Source of the DNA: Flavisericum labens
GTDB taxonomy: Bacteria > Bacteroidota > Bacteroidia > Flavobacteriales > Flavobacteriaceae
Length of the DNA: 64,000 nt
Reading direction: 5' to 3'
NCBI RefSeq assembly: GCF_045446075.1
Contig: NZ_JBJJBQ010000007.1
Span: 1-64,000 of the forward strand
Part shown: in pieces, positions 43,150 to 52,602 of the stretch
Position numbering within the stretch: position 1 is the first letter of the stretch
How the letters are laid out: the number at the start of each line of letters is the position of its first letter
The notes under the pieces: model-generated
Told to the model about the DNA's origin: nothing
The model's database searches: none
The model's input: only the letters and a program-made list of their open reading frames with translations
Position numbers and translations under genes: made by a program

Positions 43150-43765
43150 AACAATAAATCATGAAAAAATGAAAAATAGCACCAGCTAATACAAACAAAT
43201 GCCAAATAACATGGTTAAACGGTATGCGTTGAATAATATAAAAAATGATACCAACCGTATAAGCCATGCCACCAGCAAACAGAAGTAAAATGCCATTGCT
43301 CCCCATGCTATCAGACAGGTTTGAAAAATCAAAAACAATCAACCAACCCATAACCAAATACAACAGTGTTGAAAATATTTCAAACTTTCCAGTATAAAAA
43401 AGCTTTAAGACGATTCCAAAAAAAGCGATTCCCCAAACCGTGTAAAACAAGGGCCACCCCCTGCTTTCAATCAACGAAATAAGTAAAACAGGCGTGTAAG
43501 TACCAGCAATAAGAAAGTAAATACTAATATGGTCAATTACCCTAAAAATATGTTTTCGTCCCGCACTAGTTGCAGTATGGTAAAAGGTAGAGGCTGTAAA
43601 CAACACGATAATGGAAATACCATAAATAATCACGCTTAATAAGCTCCATGGCGTTCTTTCTGTGTCACCCAAAATGAGCAGTACCAAAGCAGCTATTCCA
43701 AATAGAGCACCAATGCCATGCGATATAGCGTTTAGTTTTTCCTCTAATCCTGTTTGCGTACGCAT
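43139..43765 (-). CDS. Hemolysin III/PAQR-family membrane protein (YqfA-like)
   Basis: A 208-residue seven-helix protein. Motifs of the PAQR/HlyIII family are present: EEKLNAISHGIGALFGIA at the start, STFYHTATSAGRKHIFRVID (the S-x-x-x-H and H-x-x-x-x-D elements) and HVIWHLFVLAGAIFHFF (H-x-x-x-H) at the end, which may form a metal-binding hydrolase site. Despite the name these proteins are widespread and not normally toxins. Start codon directly abuts the DUF4294 stop (no gap). Confidence 0.9.
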   Translation of the reverse strand: MRTQTGLEEKLNAISHGIGALFGIAALVLLILGDTERTPWSLLSVIIYGISIIVLFTASTFYHTATSAGRKHIFRVIDHISIYFLIAGTYTPVLLISLIESRGWPLFYTVWGIAFFGIVLKLFYTGKFEIFSTLLYLVMGWLIVFDFSNLSDSMGSNGILLLFAGGMAYTVGIIFYIIQRIPFNHVIWHLFVLAGAIFHFFMIYCYVI

Positions 43766-44449
43766 TTAATCTGTATTGTGTTCTTCGGAATACACCCATT
43801 TGTTGGTGAGCTCATAAAAATCGAATTCTATGGCCGACTTTTGCCGTTCTAAACGGCCACTTTGAAAGTTACGCTGCAGAATGTCCTCAATCAAATAATC
43901 TTCCTTTACGTTCATGGGGTCGAATTCGCGCTTTAATGAAATATCGAACATACTGGCCGTGGTGTTGTACCAGAAGGCACGCCAACCACTTCTAAGTTCT
44001 TTAACTAAATCAAAGGCGGTGGTTCCCGTTTGGCGGTGAATTAATTTTACAAGAATTTGCCCCTCGGTGCGGGTCATTTTTTTAAGTTCTTCAGAAAACT
44101 GCCCTTCTATATACTTTTGCACTATCCTTGTATAACGTTTTTTATCACGCTTTCTAGTAAGTTTCGCCATGCGTTGGTTCATAGAATCCAAACGCTCGGC
44201 AGCCATTTTGGCATAAGGGTAAACCTTTATAGTTTTTCGCCTTAAAATTAAATAGCGAATGCGGTCTTTACGACTATCAAATTTCAGCTTGTGCAAAAGC
44301 ATCACTTCATCTAAATTGATAGCTGTTCGTGGCACTGAATCACCTTCAATAATAAGATACTCAACCTCAGTTGAATCCGTCTTAACAACATTCACTTGTG
44401 CCACTACAAAAGCGGGTATAAGAAGAAATAAATATTTTAAATAGTTCAT
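43766..44449 (-). CDS. DUF4294 secreted protein
   Basis: A 227-residue exported protein (signal peptide MNYLKYLFLLIPAFVVAQ). The mature region matches DUF4294: RYLILRRKTIKVYPYAKMAA, ERLDSMNQRMAKL, RIVQKYIEGQFSEELKKMTR, EGQILVKLIHRQTGTTAFDL and GWRAFWYNTTASMFDISLKR. Function unknown; family limited to Bacteroidota. It is first in the operon that continues with hemolysin III and GNAT genes. Confidence 0.85.
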   Translation of the reverse strand: MNYLKYLFLLIPAFVVAQVNVVKTDSTEVEYLIIEGDSVPRTAINLDEVMLLHKLKFDSRKDRIRYLILRRKTIKVYPYAKMAAERLDSMNQRMAKLTRKRDKKRYTRIVQKYIEGQFSEELKKMTRTEGQILVKLIHRQTGTTAFDLVKELRSGWRAFWYNTTASMFDISLKREFDPMNVKEDYLIEDILQRNFQSGRLERQKSAIEFDFYELTNKWVYSEEHNTD

Positions 44450-44551
44450 CTATAAAACATTGGAGCATTAAGTATACCAAAATTAAGAATTTACAAGGTT
44501 TAAAACATTTTTTTATATAGATATTATTATTTTAGTGCAAAACTTTATTAC

Positions 44552-45640
44552 ATGGCCAAGAAGAGCATACTTAACAAAAAGTCGATGGACTTTTTAGAAA
44601 AATATTTGAATAATGCCTCACCTACGGGTTACGAATGGACCGGGCAGAAATTGTGGATGGACTATCTGAAACCCTATGTGGATGAGTTTATTACAGACAC
44701 CTACGGTACAGCGGTTGGAGTAATAAACCCAAAAGCAAAATATAAAGTAGTCATTGAGGGGCATGCCGATGAAATTTCGTGGTATGTAAACTACATATCA
44801 GATAACGGATTGATTTACGTAATCAGGAATGGTGGTAGCGACCATCAAATTGCTCCGAGTAAAGTGGTAAATATCCATACCAAAAATGGTATTGTTAAAG
44901 GTGTTTTTGGCTGGCCGGCTATTCATACACGAAACAAGTCGAAAGAAGAAGCGCCTAAGCCAGATAACATTTTTATTGATTGTGGCTGTAAGAATAAAGA
45001 AGAAGTAGAAAAACTGGGCGTTCATGTAGGCTGTGTGATAACTTATCCTGACGAGTTCCATATTTTAAATAAAGATAAATTGGTTTGCCGCGCCATCGAT
45101 AACCGTATGGGTGGTTTTATGATTGCAGAAGTTGCTAGATTATTGAAAGAAAATAAGAAGGAATTGCCTTTTGGACTTTATGTTACCAATGCTGTACAAG
45201 AAGAAATTGGTTTACGTGGAGCCGAAATGATTACCCAAACCATAAAACCGAATGTGGCTATTGTTACCGATGTTACCCACGATACCACTACCCCAATGAT
45301 TGAGCAGAAAAAAGAGGGGCATTTAGAAATGGGAAAAGGTCCGGTAGTAGCTTACGCTCCAGCTGTGCAACAAAAATTACGAGATTTAATAACGGAGACG
45401 GCTGAGAAAAAGAAAATCCCGTTTCAACGTTCGGCATTATCAAGAGCGACAGGAACAGATACTGATGCATTCGCTTATAGCAATGGCGGTGTGGCTTCTG
45501 CTTTAATTTCCTTGCCTTTGCGCTATATGCACACCACGGTAGAAATGGTTCATAAAGACGATGTTGAAAACGTTATTAAATTAATTTACGAAACACTTCT
45601 TCAAATTAAAGAAGGCGAGAAATTTAGTTATTTCGAATAA
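44552..45640 (+). CDS. M42-family metallopeptidase (aminopeptidase/glucanase)
   Basis: A 362-residue dizinc cocatalytic peptidase. The metal residues fit the family: His in IEGHADEISW, Asp in CRAIDNRMGG, Glu in AVQEEIGLRGAE (catalytic and bridging Glu), Asp in IVTDVTHDTT and His near the end (PLRYMHTTVEMV). It hydrolyses short peptides in the cytoplasm as a large tetrahedral oligomer in relatives. A terminator and the NUDIX gene follow. The gene is probably monocistronic. Confidence 0.92.
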   Translation: MAKKSILNKKSMDFLEKYLNNASPTGYEWTGQKLWMDYLKPYVDEFITDTYGTAVGVINPKAKYKVVIEGHADEISWYVNYISDNGLIYVIRNGGSDHQIAPSKVVNIHTKNGIVKGVFGWPAIHTRNKSKEEAPKPDNIFIDCGCKNKEEVEKLGVHVGCVITYPDEFHILNKDKLVCRAIDNRMGGFMIAEVARLLKENKKELPFGLYVTNAVQEEIGLRGAEMITQTIKPNVAIVTDVTHDTTTPMIEQKKEGHLEMGKGPVVAYAPAVQQKLRDLITETAEKKKIPFQRSALSRATGTDTDAFAYSNGGVASALISLPLRYMHTTVEMVHKDDVENVIKLIYETLLQIKEGEKFSYFE

Positions 45641-45647
45641 AATTTTT

Positions 45648-45675
45648 GATTCCCGCTTTACGCGGGAATCTTTTT
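45648..45675 (+). terminator. Rho-independent terminator of M42 gene
   Basis: GATTCCCGC and GCGGGAATC pair around TTTAC, followed by TTTTT; the NUDIX ATG at 45680 starts just after the hairpin, so any read-through would place it in its leader. Confidence 0.8.
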
Positions 45676-45679
45676 AAAT

Positions 45680-46234
45680 ATGGACGAATACATTGACATT
45701 ACAGATGAAAACGGAAAACCCTTAGGACGGTCTGAACTAAAATCGGTTATTCATCAAAATGGTTATTACCACCACACGGCGCATATTTGGTTTTATACCG
45801 AAAACGGTAATATTTTATTATCACAACGTTCGTCAAAAAAAACGATTTGTCCGCTGATGTGGGATGTTTCAGTAGCAGGGCATATCGATGCAGGCGAAAC
45901 GGCCGAGCAAGCCGCTATTCGCGAAACCAAAGAAGAAATTGGCCTAGATATTTCTGAAAAGGATTTATATAAAATAGGCGTTTTTGAATGTTTTCAATCC
46001 TATGGAAATGGTATTCAGGATAATGAGTTTCATAATACCTTCATTGCAAAATTAGATGCTTCCGTTTCACAATTAAGGCCTCAAGAAGATGAGGTTGAAT
46101 CATTAAAATTGGTGAGTATTCAGGAATTTGAATCACTCATAAATCAAATAAAAAAAGACAATAACCACTTCGTTCCTTCAAATAAATCCTACTACCAATT
46201 CGTTTTGCATGAAATAAAAAAAGTTCTTCCATAG
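45680..46234 (+). CDS. NUDIX hydrolase (YfcD/IDI-like)
   Basis: A 184-residue NUDIX protein. The Nudix box is GHIDAGETAEQAAIRETKEE followed by IGLDI, matching G-x5-E-x7-R-E-x2-E-E-x-G. Upstream are ITDENGKPLGRSELKSVIHQ and an HTAHIW segment, as in YfcD-type proteins related to isopentenyl diphosphate isomerase. It hydrolyses a nucleoside diphosphate derivative; the substrate cannot be deduced. It begins 5 bp past the preceding terminator T run. Confidence 0.9.
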   Translation: MDEYIDITDENGKPLGRSELKSVIHQNGYYHHTAHIWFYTENGNILLSQRSSKKTICPLMWDVSVAGHIDAGETAEQAAIRETKEEIGLDISEKDLYKIGVFECFQSYGNGIQDNEFHNTFIAKLDASVSQLRPQEDEVESLKLVSIQEFESLINQIKKDNNHFVPSNKSYYQFVLHEIKKVLP

Positions 46235-46240
46235 CATGAA

Positions 46241-46271
46241 TTGAAACTGCAAGGTAAAATTCTTATATTTA
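46241..46271 (+). promoter_or_regulatory. Candidate promoter of the acyl-CoA carboxylase operon
   Basis: TTG (46241-46243), 20 bp and TATATTTA (46264-46271), one base away from TAnnTTTG, precede the ATG at 46292 by 20 bp. Confidence 0.45.
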
Positions 46272-46291
46272 CTACTACCAACTTTTAAAAT

Positions 46292-46780
46292 ATGAGTAAA
46301 AATTTTAAGGTAAGCGTAAATTCTGATTTCAATTTTGATATTTCAGAGAAAGACATTTTAAATTTAGATGCTGTACAAACTTTCGAAACGAATTACCACA
46401 TTATTCAAGACCACAAACCATTTCAGGCTAAGGTAGTTTCCTCTAATTTCTTCAGTAAATCCTATCAAGTACAGATTGGTAATGATTCCTACAGCGTACA
46501 AATTTCTGACGATTTAGATATTCAGATAAAAGAAATGGGCTTTGCTACTGGAGATGTAAAACAAGTAGATTCTATCATAGCGCCCATGCCAGGTTTAATA
46601 TTAGAAATTAATATTGAAGTGGGCCAAGAAGTAAAGGAAAATGACCAACTGTTTATTTTGGAAGCCATGAAAATGGAAAACAGTATGGTGTCGCCTAGAG
46701 ATGGCGTTATTAAATCCATTGCGATAAAAAAGGGCGATGCCGTTGAAAAGTACCAACTACTCATTGAATTTGAAGAATAA
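46292..46780 (+). CDS. Biotin carboxyl carrier subunit of acyl-CoA carboxylase
   Basis: A 162-residue carrier protein: an N-terminal adaptor of ~85 residues and a C-terminal biotinyl domain (about 92-162). The biotin-accepting lysine is Lys127 in EAMKMENSMV, with IIAPMPGLILEINIEVGQEV on its approach and DGVIKSIAIKKGDAV behind. The carboxylated biotin swings between the biotin carboxylase and transferase sites encoded by the next two genes. It overlaps a few non-coding bases before accC, forming a complete operon. Confidence 0.93.
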   Translation: MSKNFKVSVNSDFNFDISEKDILNLDAVQTFETNYHIIQDHKPFQAKVVSSNFFSKSYQVQIGNDSYSVQISDDLDIQIKEMGFATGDVKQVDSIIAPMPGLILEINIEVGQEVKENDQLFILEAMKMENSMVSPRDGVIKSIAIKKGDAVEKYQLLIEFEE

Positions 46781-46781
46781 G

Positions 46782-48221
46782 ATGAAAAAATTATTAGTTG
46801 CCAACCGAGGTGAAATTGCTATACGCGTAATGAAAACCGCCCAAAAGATGGGCATTAAAACGGTCGCCGTTTATTCTACTGTTGATAGAAATGCACCCCA
46901 CGTTAAATTTGCAGACCAAGCTGTTTGTATTGGCGAAGCGCCATCTAGCCAATCGTATTTGCGCGGGGATAGAATAGTTGAAGTTGCCAAAAGCTTAAAT
47001 GTAGATGGCATTCATCCTGGCTACGGTTTTTTAAGCGAAAACGCCCATTTTGCTGAATTGTGTGAAGAAAATAACCTTACATTTATTGGCCCACGTTCTA
47101 AAGCCATAAAAATCATGGGGAGTAAGTTAGCCGCCAAAGAAGCTGTAAAAAACTATAATATCCCTATGGTTCCTGGAATAGATGAAGCCATCACCGATGT
47201 TAAAAAAGCGAAGCAAATAGCCAAAGAAATTGGTTTTCCTATTTTAATAAAAGCTTCGGCTGGAGGTGGCGGAAAGGGAATGCGTGTGGTGGAAAAGGAA
47301 AGCGATTTAGAATCGCAAATGAATCGCGCGATAAGTGAGGCAAAATCGGCTTTTGGAGATGGTTCTGTGTTTATCGAAAAATATGTCACCTCTCCCCGAC
47401 ACATCGAAATTCAAGTCATGGCCGATAGCCATGGAAACTTTCTGCATTTTTTTGAACGTGAATGTAGCATACAAAGGCGTCATCAAAAGGTAGTTGAAGA
47501 AGCTCCTTCATCAGTATTAACGCCCCAGTTGCGAAAAGAAATGGGTGAAGCAGCTATTAAAGTAGCTAAAGCTTGTGATTATTTAGGTGCCGGAACCGTT
47601 GAGTTTTTATTGGATGAAAACCACAATTTTTACTTTCTGGAAATGAATACGAGGCTTCAGGTTGAACACCCTGTAACGGAATGGATTACGGGAGCTGATT
47701 TAGTTGAGCTTCAAATTAAAGTGGCACGAGGTGAAAAACTTAACATTGAACAAGACGATTTAAAAATTAACGGTCATGCCATAGAGTTACGCGTTTATGC
47801 CGAAGATCCTTTAAACGACTTTTTGCCTAGTGTGGGGCATTTGGCTAAATATAAAATTCCTGAAGGCCATGGCATCCGTGTCGATAATGGATTTGAAGAA
47901 GGTATGGATGTTCCTATTTATTACGATCCTATGCTCTCTAAGTTAATTACTTATGGAAAAACCCGAGAAGAAACCATTCAAATGATGATTAAGGCCATCG
48001 ATAATTATAAAGTTGATGGTGTTGAAACCACGCTTCAATTCGGCAAGTATGTTTTTGAGCATGAAGCCTTTCGTTCTGGGAATTTCGATACCAATTTTGT
48101 AAAACAGCATTATTCTCCAGAAATTATAAAGGCGCAAATGCAAGACAAAGCGAAATTGGCTGCTCTAATCGGACTTAAACACTATTTAAAAGATCAAAAA
48201 CTTTTACGTTTACCTCATTGA
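46782..48221 (+). CDS. accC: Biotin carboxylase subunit of acyl-CoA carboxylase
   Basis: A 479-residue ATP-dependent biotin carboxylase. It starts MKKLLVANRGEIAIRVMKTA (ATG at 46782, 1 base after the BCCP stop; a longer start at 46737 is out of frame with BCCP and overlaps it, so it is rejected). It has the ATP-grasp loop KASAGGGGKGMRVV (about 160-173), ERECSIQRRHQKVVEEAPSS and the active-site strand EMNTRLQVEHPVTEWITG. It carboxylates the BCCP biotin with bicarbonate. Its end overlaps the transferase gene region by a few bases upstream of the ATG at 48227. Confidence 0.95.
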   Translation: MKKLLVANRGEIAIRVMKTAQKMGIKTVAVYSTVDRNAPHVKFADQAVCIGEAPSSQSYLRGDRIVEVAKSLNVDGIHPGYGFLSENAHFAELCEENNLTFIGPRSKAIKIMGSKLAAKEAVKNYNIPMVPGIDEAITDVKKAKQIAKEIGFPILIKASAGGGGKGMRVVEKESDLESQMNRAISEAKSAFGDGSVFIEKYVTSPRHIEIQVMADSHGNFLHFFERECSIQRRHQKVVEEAPSSVLTPQLRKEMGEAAIKVAKACDYLGAGTVEFLLDENHNFYFLEMNTRLQVEHPVTEWITGADLVELQIKVARGEKLNIEQDDLKINGHAIELRVYAEDPLNDFLPSVGHLAKYKIPEGHGIRVDNGFEEGMDVPIYYDPMLSKLITYGKTREETIQMMIKAIDNYKVDGVETTLQFGKYVFEHEAFRSGNFDTNFVKQHYSPEIIKAQMQDKAKLAALIGLKHYLKDQKLLRLPH

Positions 48222-48226
48222 TAATT

Positions 48227-49777
48227 ATGGAATCAAAACAAGATAAGATTGATAAATTGAATAAGAAAATAGCCCAAGCTCATTTGGGTGGTGGACAAAA
48301 GCGTATTGATAAGCAACATGCCAACAAAAAATTAACGGCACGCGAACGCGTTGATTATTTATTAGATGAAGGTTCGTTCGATGAGATTGGGGCACTTGTA
48401 ACCCACCGGACCACAGACTTTGGAATGGCCGATCAGAAATATTACGGAGATGGTGTGGTTACTGGACACGGAACCATTGATGGCCGGTTGGTTTATGTTT
48501 ATGCCCAAGATTTTACGATTTTTGGTGGTTCGCTTTCTGAAACGCATGCTGAGAAGATATGTAAGGTTATGGATTTGGCCGTAAAAGTTGGTGCACCCAT
48601 TATTGGACTAAATGATTCAGGTGGCGCTCGTATTCAAGAAGGCGTTCGTTCTCTTGGAGGTTATGCAGATATCTTTTATAGAAATGTACAAGCGTCGGGA
48701 GTTATTCCACAAATTTCAGCAATAATGGGACCCTGTGCCGGCGGTGCGGTATACTCCCCTGCCATGACCGATTTCACTTTAATGGTTGAAAATTCAAGCT
48801 ATATGTTCGTAACCGGCCCCAATGTGGTTAAAACAGTTACAAACGAAGAAGTAACCAGCGAAGAACTAGGTGGAGCATCAACCCATGCCACAAAATCTGG
48901 AGTTGCCCATAAAACTTCGGCAAACGATGTTGAATGTTTGAATGACGTAAAAAAACTTTTAAGTTATTTACCCCAAAACAATACTGAAAAATCAAAAAAA
49001 GAAGCGGTTCATCTACAAGACGAAATACGAGATGTTTTATCAGATATTGTTCCAGATAATCCAAACAAGCCCTATGATATGCATGCAGTTATTTCTGGAA
49101 TTATTGACGATAATTCTTTCTATGAAATCCATAAAGATTTTGCTGGAAGTATTATTGTTGGTTTCGCACGTTTAGGAGGCCAAAGTATTGGTATTGTTGC
49201 TAATCAGCCTATGGCGTTTGCTGGTGTTTTAGGCGTGAATAGCTCTAGAAAAGCTGCCCGTTTTACCCGGTTTTGTGATTGTTTCAATATTCCACTACTT
49301 GTTTTGGTTGATGTCCCTGGGTTTTTACCGGGCACCGACCAAGAATGGAACGGTATCATTGTACATGGTGCAAAACTACTGTATGCTTTAAGTGAAGCTA
49401 CGGTGCCTAGAGTTACGGTAATCACCAGAAAGGCTTATGGCGGTGCTTATGATGTAATGAACTCCAAACACATTGGAGCCGATTATAACTATGCATGGCC
49501 AGGAGCAGAAATTGCAGTAATGGGTGCAAAAGGTGCGAGTGAAATAATTTTCAGAAAAGAGATAGCCAATTCTGATAATCCAGACGAGAAATTAGCTGAA
49601 AAGGAAGCTGAATATGCTGAAACGTTTGCTAACCCCTATAGAGCTGCCCAACGCGGTTTTATCGATGAAATTATTCTACCAAAAAACACAAGAAGAAAAC
49701 TTATAAAGGCTTTTGCGTCATTAGAGAACAAAATGGTGGATAGACCAAAACGAAAACATGGTAACATTCCGCTTTAA
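48227..49777 (+). CDS. Carboxyltransferase subunit of acyl-CoA carboxylase (propionyl-CoA carboxylase beta-like)
   Basis: A 516-residue carboxyltransferase with both crotonase-fold halves. The first has DEGSFDEIGALVTHRTTDFG, GLNDSGGARIQEGVRSLGGY and MGPCAGGAVYSPAMTDF (oxyanion glycine pairs). The second has LVLVDVPGFLPGTDQEW and RKAYGGAYDVMNSKHIGADY. It moves the carboxyl from BCCP to an acyl-CoA. The ATG at 48227 (MESKQDK) is chosen over a TTG at 48218. Together with BCCP and accC it makes a full three-subunit enzyme; the choice between acetyl- and propionyl-CoA is not decidable by eye. A terminator follows. Confidence 0.95.
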   Translation: MESKQDKIDKLNKKIAQAHLGGGQKRIDKQHANKKLTARERVDYLLDEGSFDEIGALVTHRTTDFGMADQKYYGDGVVTGHGTIDGRLVYVYAQDFTIFGGSLSETHAEKICKVMDLAVKVGAPIIGLNDSGGARIQEGVRSLGGYADIFYRNVQASGVIPQISAIMGPCAGGAVYSPAMTDFTLMVENSSYMFVTGPNVVKTVTNEEVTSEELGGASTHATKSGVAHKTSANDVECLNDVKKLLSYLPQNNTEKSKKEAVHLQDEIRDVLSDIVPDNPNKPYDMHAVISGIIDDNSFYEIHKDFAGSIIVGFARLGGQSIGIVANQPMAFAGVLGVNSSRKAARFTRFCDCFNIPLLVLVDVPGFLPGTDQEWNGIIVHGAKLLYALSEATVPRVTVITRKAYGGAYDVMNSKHIGADYNYAWPGAEIAVMGAKGASEIIFRKEIANSDNPDEKLAEKEAEYAETFANPYRAAQRGFIDEIILPKNTRRKLIKAFASLENKMVDRPKRKHGNIPL

Positions 49778-49795
49778 AAGCTAACTTTAATAATA

Positions 49796-49825
49796 AAAAG
49801 GGATCCATTTAGATCCCTTTTTATC
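49796..49825 (+). terminator. Terminator of the carboxylase operon
   Basis: AAAAAGGGATC and GATCCCTTTTT pair around CATTTA. The remaining gap to 50078 holds no gene. Confidence 0.85.
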
Positions 49826-50078
49826 CTTTAATCAAAACTAAATTTAATAGCAAGATTGAATTAATTAATCTACTAAGCTTTTCTTTTTAAAAATTAATAT
49901 GATACAACCAACCCAGTCATCATATTAATTTGAACATAAAAAGAACGAATGCTTAACACAATTAATTTATTGATAATAGCATTGAAACAAATATCTTTAA
50001 CATAATTAAAACGACATAAAATTTAACTACGCAAATACTACGCAACCTTATAAAATTAGGTGAATGGTATTTTATAAG

Positions 50079-51674
50079 TTAATCAGCTGCCTTGCTGTTT
50101 TGAAATGTGTTTTGAAGATGTTCAACAAGTGTCGTTTTGTTCTTATTGAATTTAATTTTCTTGGAAATTCGATATCGCCTGCTTTCTACAGCCCTGATAG
50201 ATACATTTAGAAAGACCGCTATTTCTTTATTGCTAAATCCCATAAACAAATAGTAACATAATATTATTTCTGATTGATTAAGGTCTGGATACTTTTGTTC
50301 AATCTCTTTAAAAAATTGGATATTAAGGTCGTTTACCAACTCCAAATGCGAATCGCCTTTATTCAATATAGTAGATGAATTAATATGCAAGTTTTTATAC
50401 AACTCCTTAATTTGTTCCTTTTGCTGATCTATATTTTTGGTAGTCGAAATAGCCCGAACTTCTTCCTTTAACTTTTTTATGTATTCTTCTAATCCTTGAA
50501 CCTTAACGGTTAATTTTTCGTTGTTGGATTTTAAATAAGAAAAGTTGCTTGATTCATTGCTGTACTCAATAACTTTTTTCTTCTGTTTTCTGTAAAACAG
50601 AAAATATATGACACTTATAGCGGCTAAAATCCCTAAAAAGTAAAGCATTGTTTTCATCTCAAAAAAACTAGCTACGTCTCCTGATAAAGACCCATCAGAT
50701 AAAAAAGGCTCATTAATAATTAAACTGGCCTCAACAGTATTTTTATAAATTTTATCCCTTAAAGCGGCCAACGAATCTATATAGGCCTTTGACATATCAA
50801 TATCTCCTTTAATTTTATAAGCGTTGGCATAGAGTTCGTAATAATCTCTTTGTACATCTTCACCCATATATTTTAAGAACTTGTCTGACTTCTTAAGATA
50901 ATGTAAGGTCGAATCGGGCTGGTTTCTACGGTCATAAACATCTGCAATAGTAACATTTATCGCTACGTCAAACGAGTAATAATTATAATCGATTACGCCA
51001 GGTTTACCTTTTAAGGATTTAAATTCTTTATAATATTGTTTTGCAGAATCGAAATCATCAAGAACAAGATAATTGGAGATAAGCATATAGTTAGCGAACA
51101 GATAAAAATAGGCATCTTCATCAACAACCTTTTTGTAATCGTCTAACTTCTTTAGAATTATGTTATTGCAATCTTCATGTTTGCTTTCAAGAAATTTGGC
51201 ATAAGCCACCATTTGATCAACTTCTACAAGCCCAAGTTTATAATCACACTTTTTATAATAATATTTAGCTTGATCTAAATATTTAAATAAAGTAGAATCC
51301 TTATCAATAAAATATAAGTTAGAAAACAAATCTAAACAAGCTTGTCCCGCCTCTTTGTAGTTTTTTTCTTTTTTTGCGTATTTAAGGGCTAATAAATTAC
51401 ACTGGTGCATTTTAGTATACTCCTTAAAATCGTCATGTATCAAAACTTTTATGGCGTAGTACTCTGCCAACCTTCCTGATATATTTTGATCTAAGGGTTT
51501 TGGAATGGAATCTAGAAACGCCAATGCGGTTTTGGAATCGAAATCTATTTGTATGTCAGCTGAATCTACAAAACGATAATAGTTTTCTTCTTGTCCTGAC
51601 ACCCTAAAACAGACTGAAATAAAAGCACAGAATAAAATGCGCATAAAAATTAGAGAGGAAGAATTTTTAAACAT
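50079..51674 (-). CDS. Membrane-anchored TPR regulator with C-terminal LuxR-type HTH
   Basis: A 531-residue protein: signal-like N terminus (MRILFCAFISVCFRVSGQ, following an alternative start at 51644), a long helical TPR-like periplasmic region (~30-330), one transmembrane helix (TMLYFLGILAAISVIYFLFY), a coiled coil (~370-440) and a C-terminal helix-turn-helix (EIILCYYLFMGFSNKEIAVF, LNVSIRAVESRRYRISKKI). Membrane-tethered DNA-binding proteins of this layout are common in flavobacteria and may sense the envelope and regulate nearby genes directly. The signal and targets are unknown; the barrel gene at 51788 lies upstream on the same strand. Confidence 0.85.
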   Translation of the reverse strand: MFKNSSSLIFMRILFCAFISVCFRVSGQEENYYRFVDSADIQIDFDSKTALAFLDSIPKPLDQNISGRLAEYYAIKVLIHDDFKEYTKMHQCNLLALKYAKKEKNYKEAGQACLDLFSNLYFIDKDSTLFKYLDQAKYYYKKCDYKLGLVEVDQMVAYAKFLESKHEDCNNIILKKLDDYKKVVDEDAYFYLFANYMLISNYLVLDDFDSAKQYYKEFKSLKGKPGVIDYNYYSFDVAINVTIADVYDRRNQPDSTLHYLKKSDKFLKYMGEDVQRDYYELYANAYKIKGDIDMSKAYIDSLAALRDKIYKNTVEASLIINEPFLSDGSLSGDVASFFEMKTMLYFLGILAAISVIYFLFYRKQKKKVIEYSNESSNFSYLKSNNEKLTVKVQGLEEYIKKLKEEVRAISTTKNIDQQKEQIKELYKNLHINSSTILNKGDSHLELVNDLNIQFFKEIEQKYPDLNQSEIILCYYLFMGFSNKEIAVFLNVSIRAVESRRYRISKKIKFNKNKTTLVEHLQNTFQNSKAAD

Positions 51675-51787
51675 TTTAATTGTTAATAGCGCCTACAAAG
51701 TAAATGAAAATATACCATTTATATTAGCTATTGACAAATAAGTAATTAAAATCTTATAAAAAACATAATATTTTTGAATTAATAGCT

Positions 51788-52429
51788 TTACAATTGGTAT
51801 AGAATAGACAACTCGGTATTGGTTGTATTGTGGCCGCTATTTGGATATTTCATATCTAAATTTGAGGTGTGTCTTATGGAATACCGAAATCCCAATTCCC
51901 ATGATTTTATTTGATAAGAAATACCTATACCAAACACATCAGAAAAAGCAAAACCTTTGGCCAGTCGCTCTGTGGCTTTGTCTGAAATCATTGGGCCAAT
52001 ACTACCAATGGCATAAGTACTTAAACTACCCGCTATCTTATATCTCACTGCAAAACCAAAATTGAGTACATATTCTTTAATTGTTCGTTTTTGCATAAAC
52101 AATTCCCTTTTATCCTCATAATCATCATAGTACCCTTCTTTAATGAACCATTTGTTTAAAAGCTGGTGTTCGACAACATAATAACTGGGTTCAACATGTG
52201 TTTCGAAAGCCCATCTGCGTTTTTGTTTTAAAATATAGTTTAACTGTACTTTATAGAATAAAACGTCGCTCTGGTAATCACTTAAATTAAAGGGGTACCT
52301 ATTCTGTGTTCCAACACCTGAAGCAAACCCAATTTTAATATTTTCCTTTTTTATTTGTGAATAACCAACTCTAGGAAGACAAACAACCATGCACAGCATT
52401 AAGAACGAACCGCTTATCTTATAAAACAT
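51788..52429 (-). CDS. Predicted outer-membrane beta-barrel protein
   Basis: A 213-residue exported protein (signal region MFYKISGSFLMLCMVVCLPR, then VGYSQ). The mature portion consists of short alternating strands (IKIGFASGVGTQNRY, VLFYKVQLNYILKQKRRWAF, ETHVEPSYYVVEH, YVLNFGFAVRYKIAGSLSTY, GIGISYQIKSWELGFRYSIR) closing in LSILYQL, as for small barrels of the acyloxyacyl hydrolase/PagL or OmpW-like type. A clear family is not recognised. It precedes the TPR-LuxR gene. Confidence 0.65.
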   Translation of the reverse strand: MFYKISGSFLMLCMVVCLPRVGYSQIKKENIKIGFASGVGTQNRYPFNLSDYQSDVLFYKVQLNYILKQKRRWAFETHVEPSYYVVEHQLLNKWFIKEGYYDDYEDKRELFMQKRTIKEYVLNFGFAVRYKIAGSLSTYAIGSIGPMISDKATERLAKGFAFSDVFGIGISYQIKSWELGFRYSIRHTSNLDMKYPNSGHNTTNTELSILYQL

Positions 52430-52602
52430 TTTGTTATACCTTATTGGTTTAGGACGAATTAGGAAGTGGCAAATATAACATTAATCACAACAAAAAAATG
52501 GCAAAACAAAATAACAGAATTGTAAATCGGCTACGATATTGAAAATCATCTAAATATTAAACAAAATGGCTTAAAAGAAGAAAATGGCAAAAGTCAAAAA
52601 AA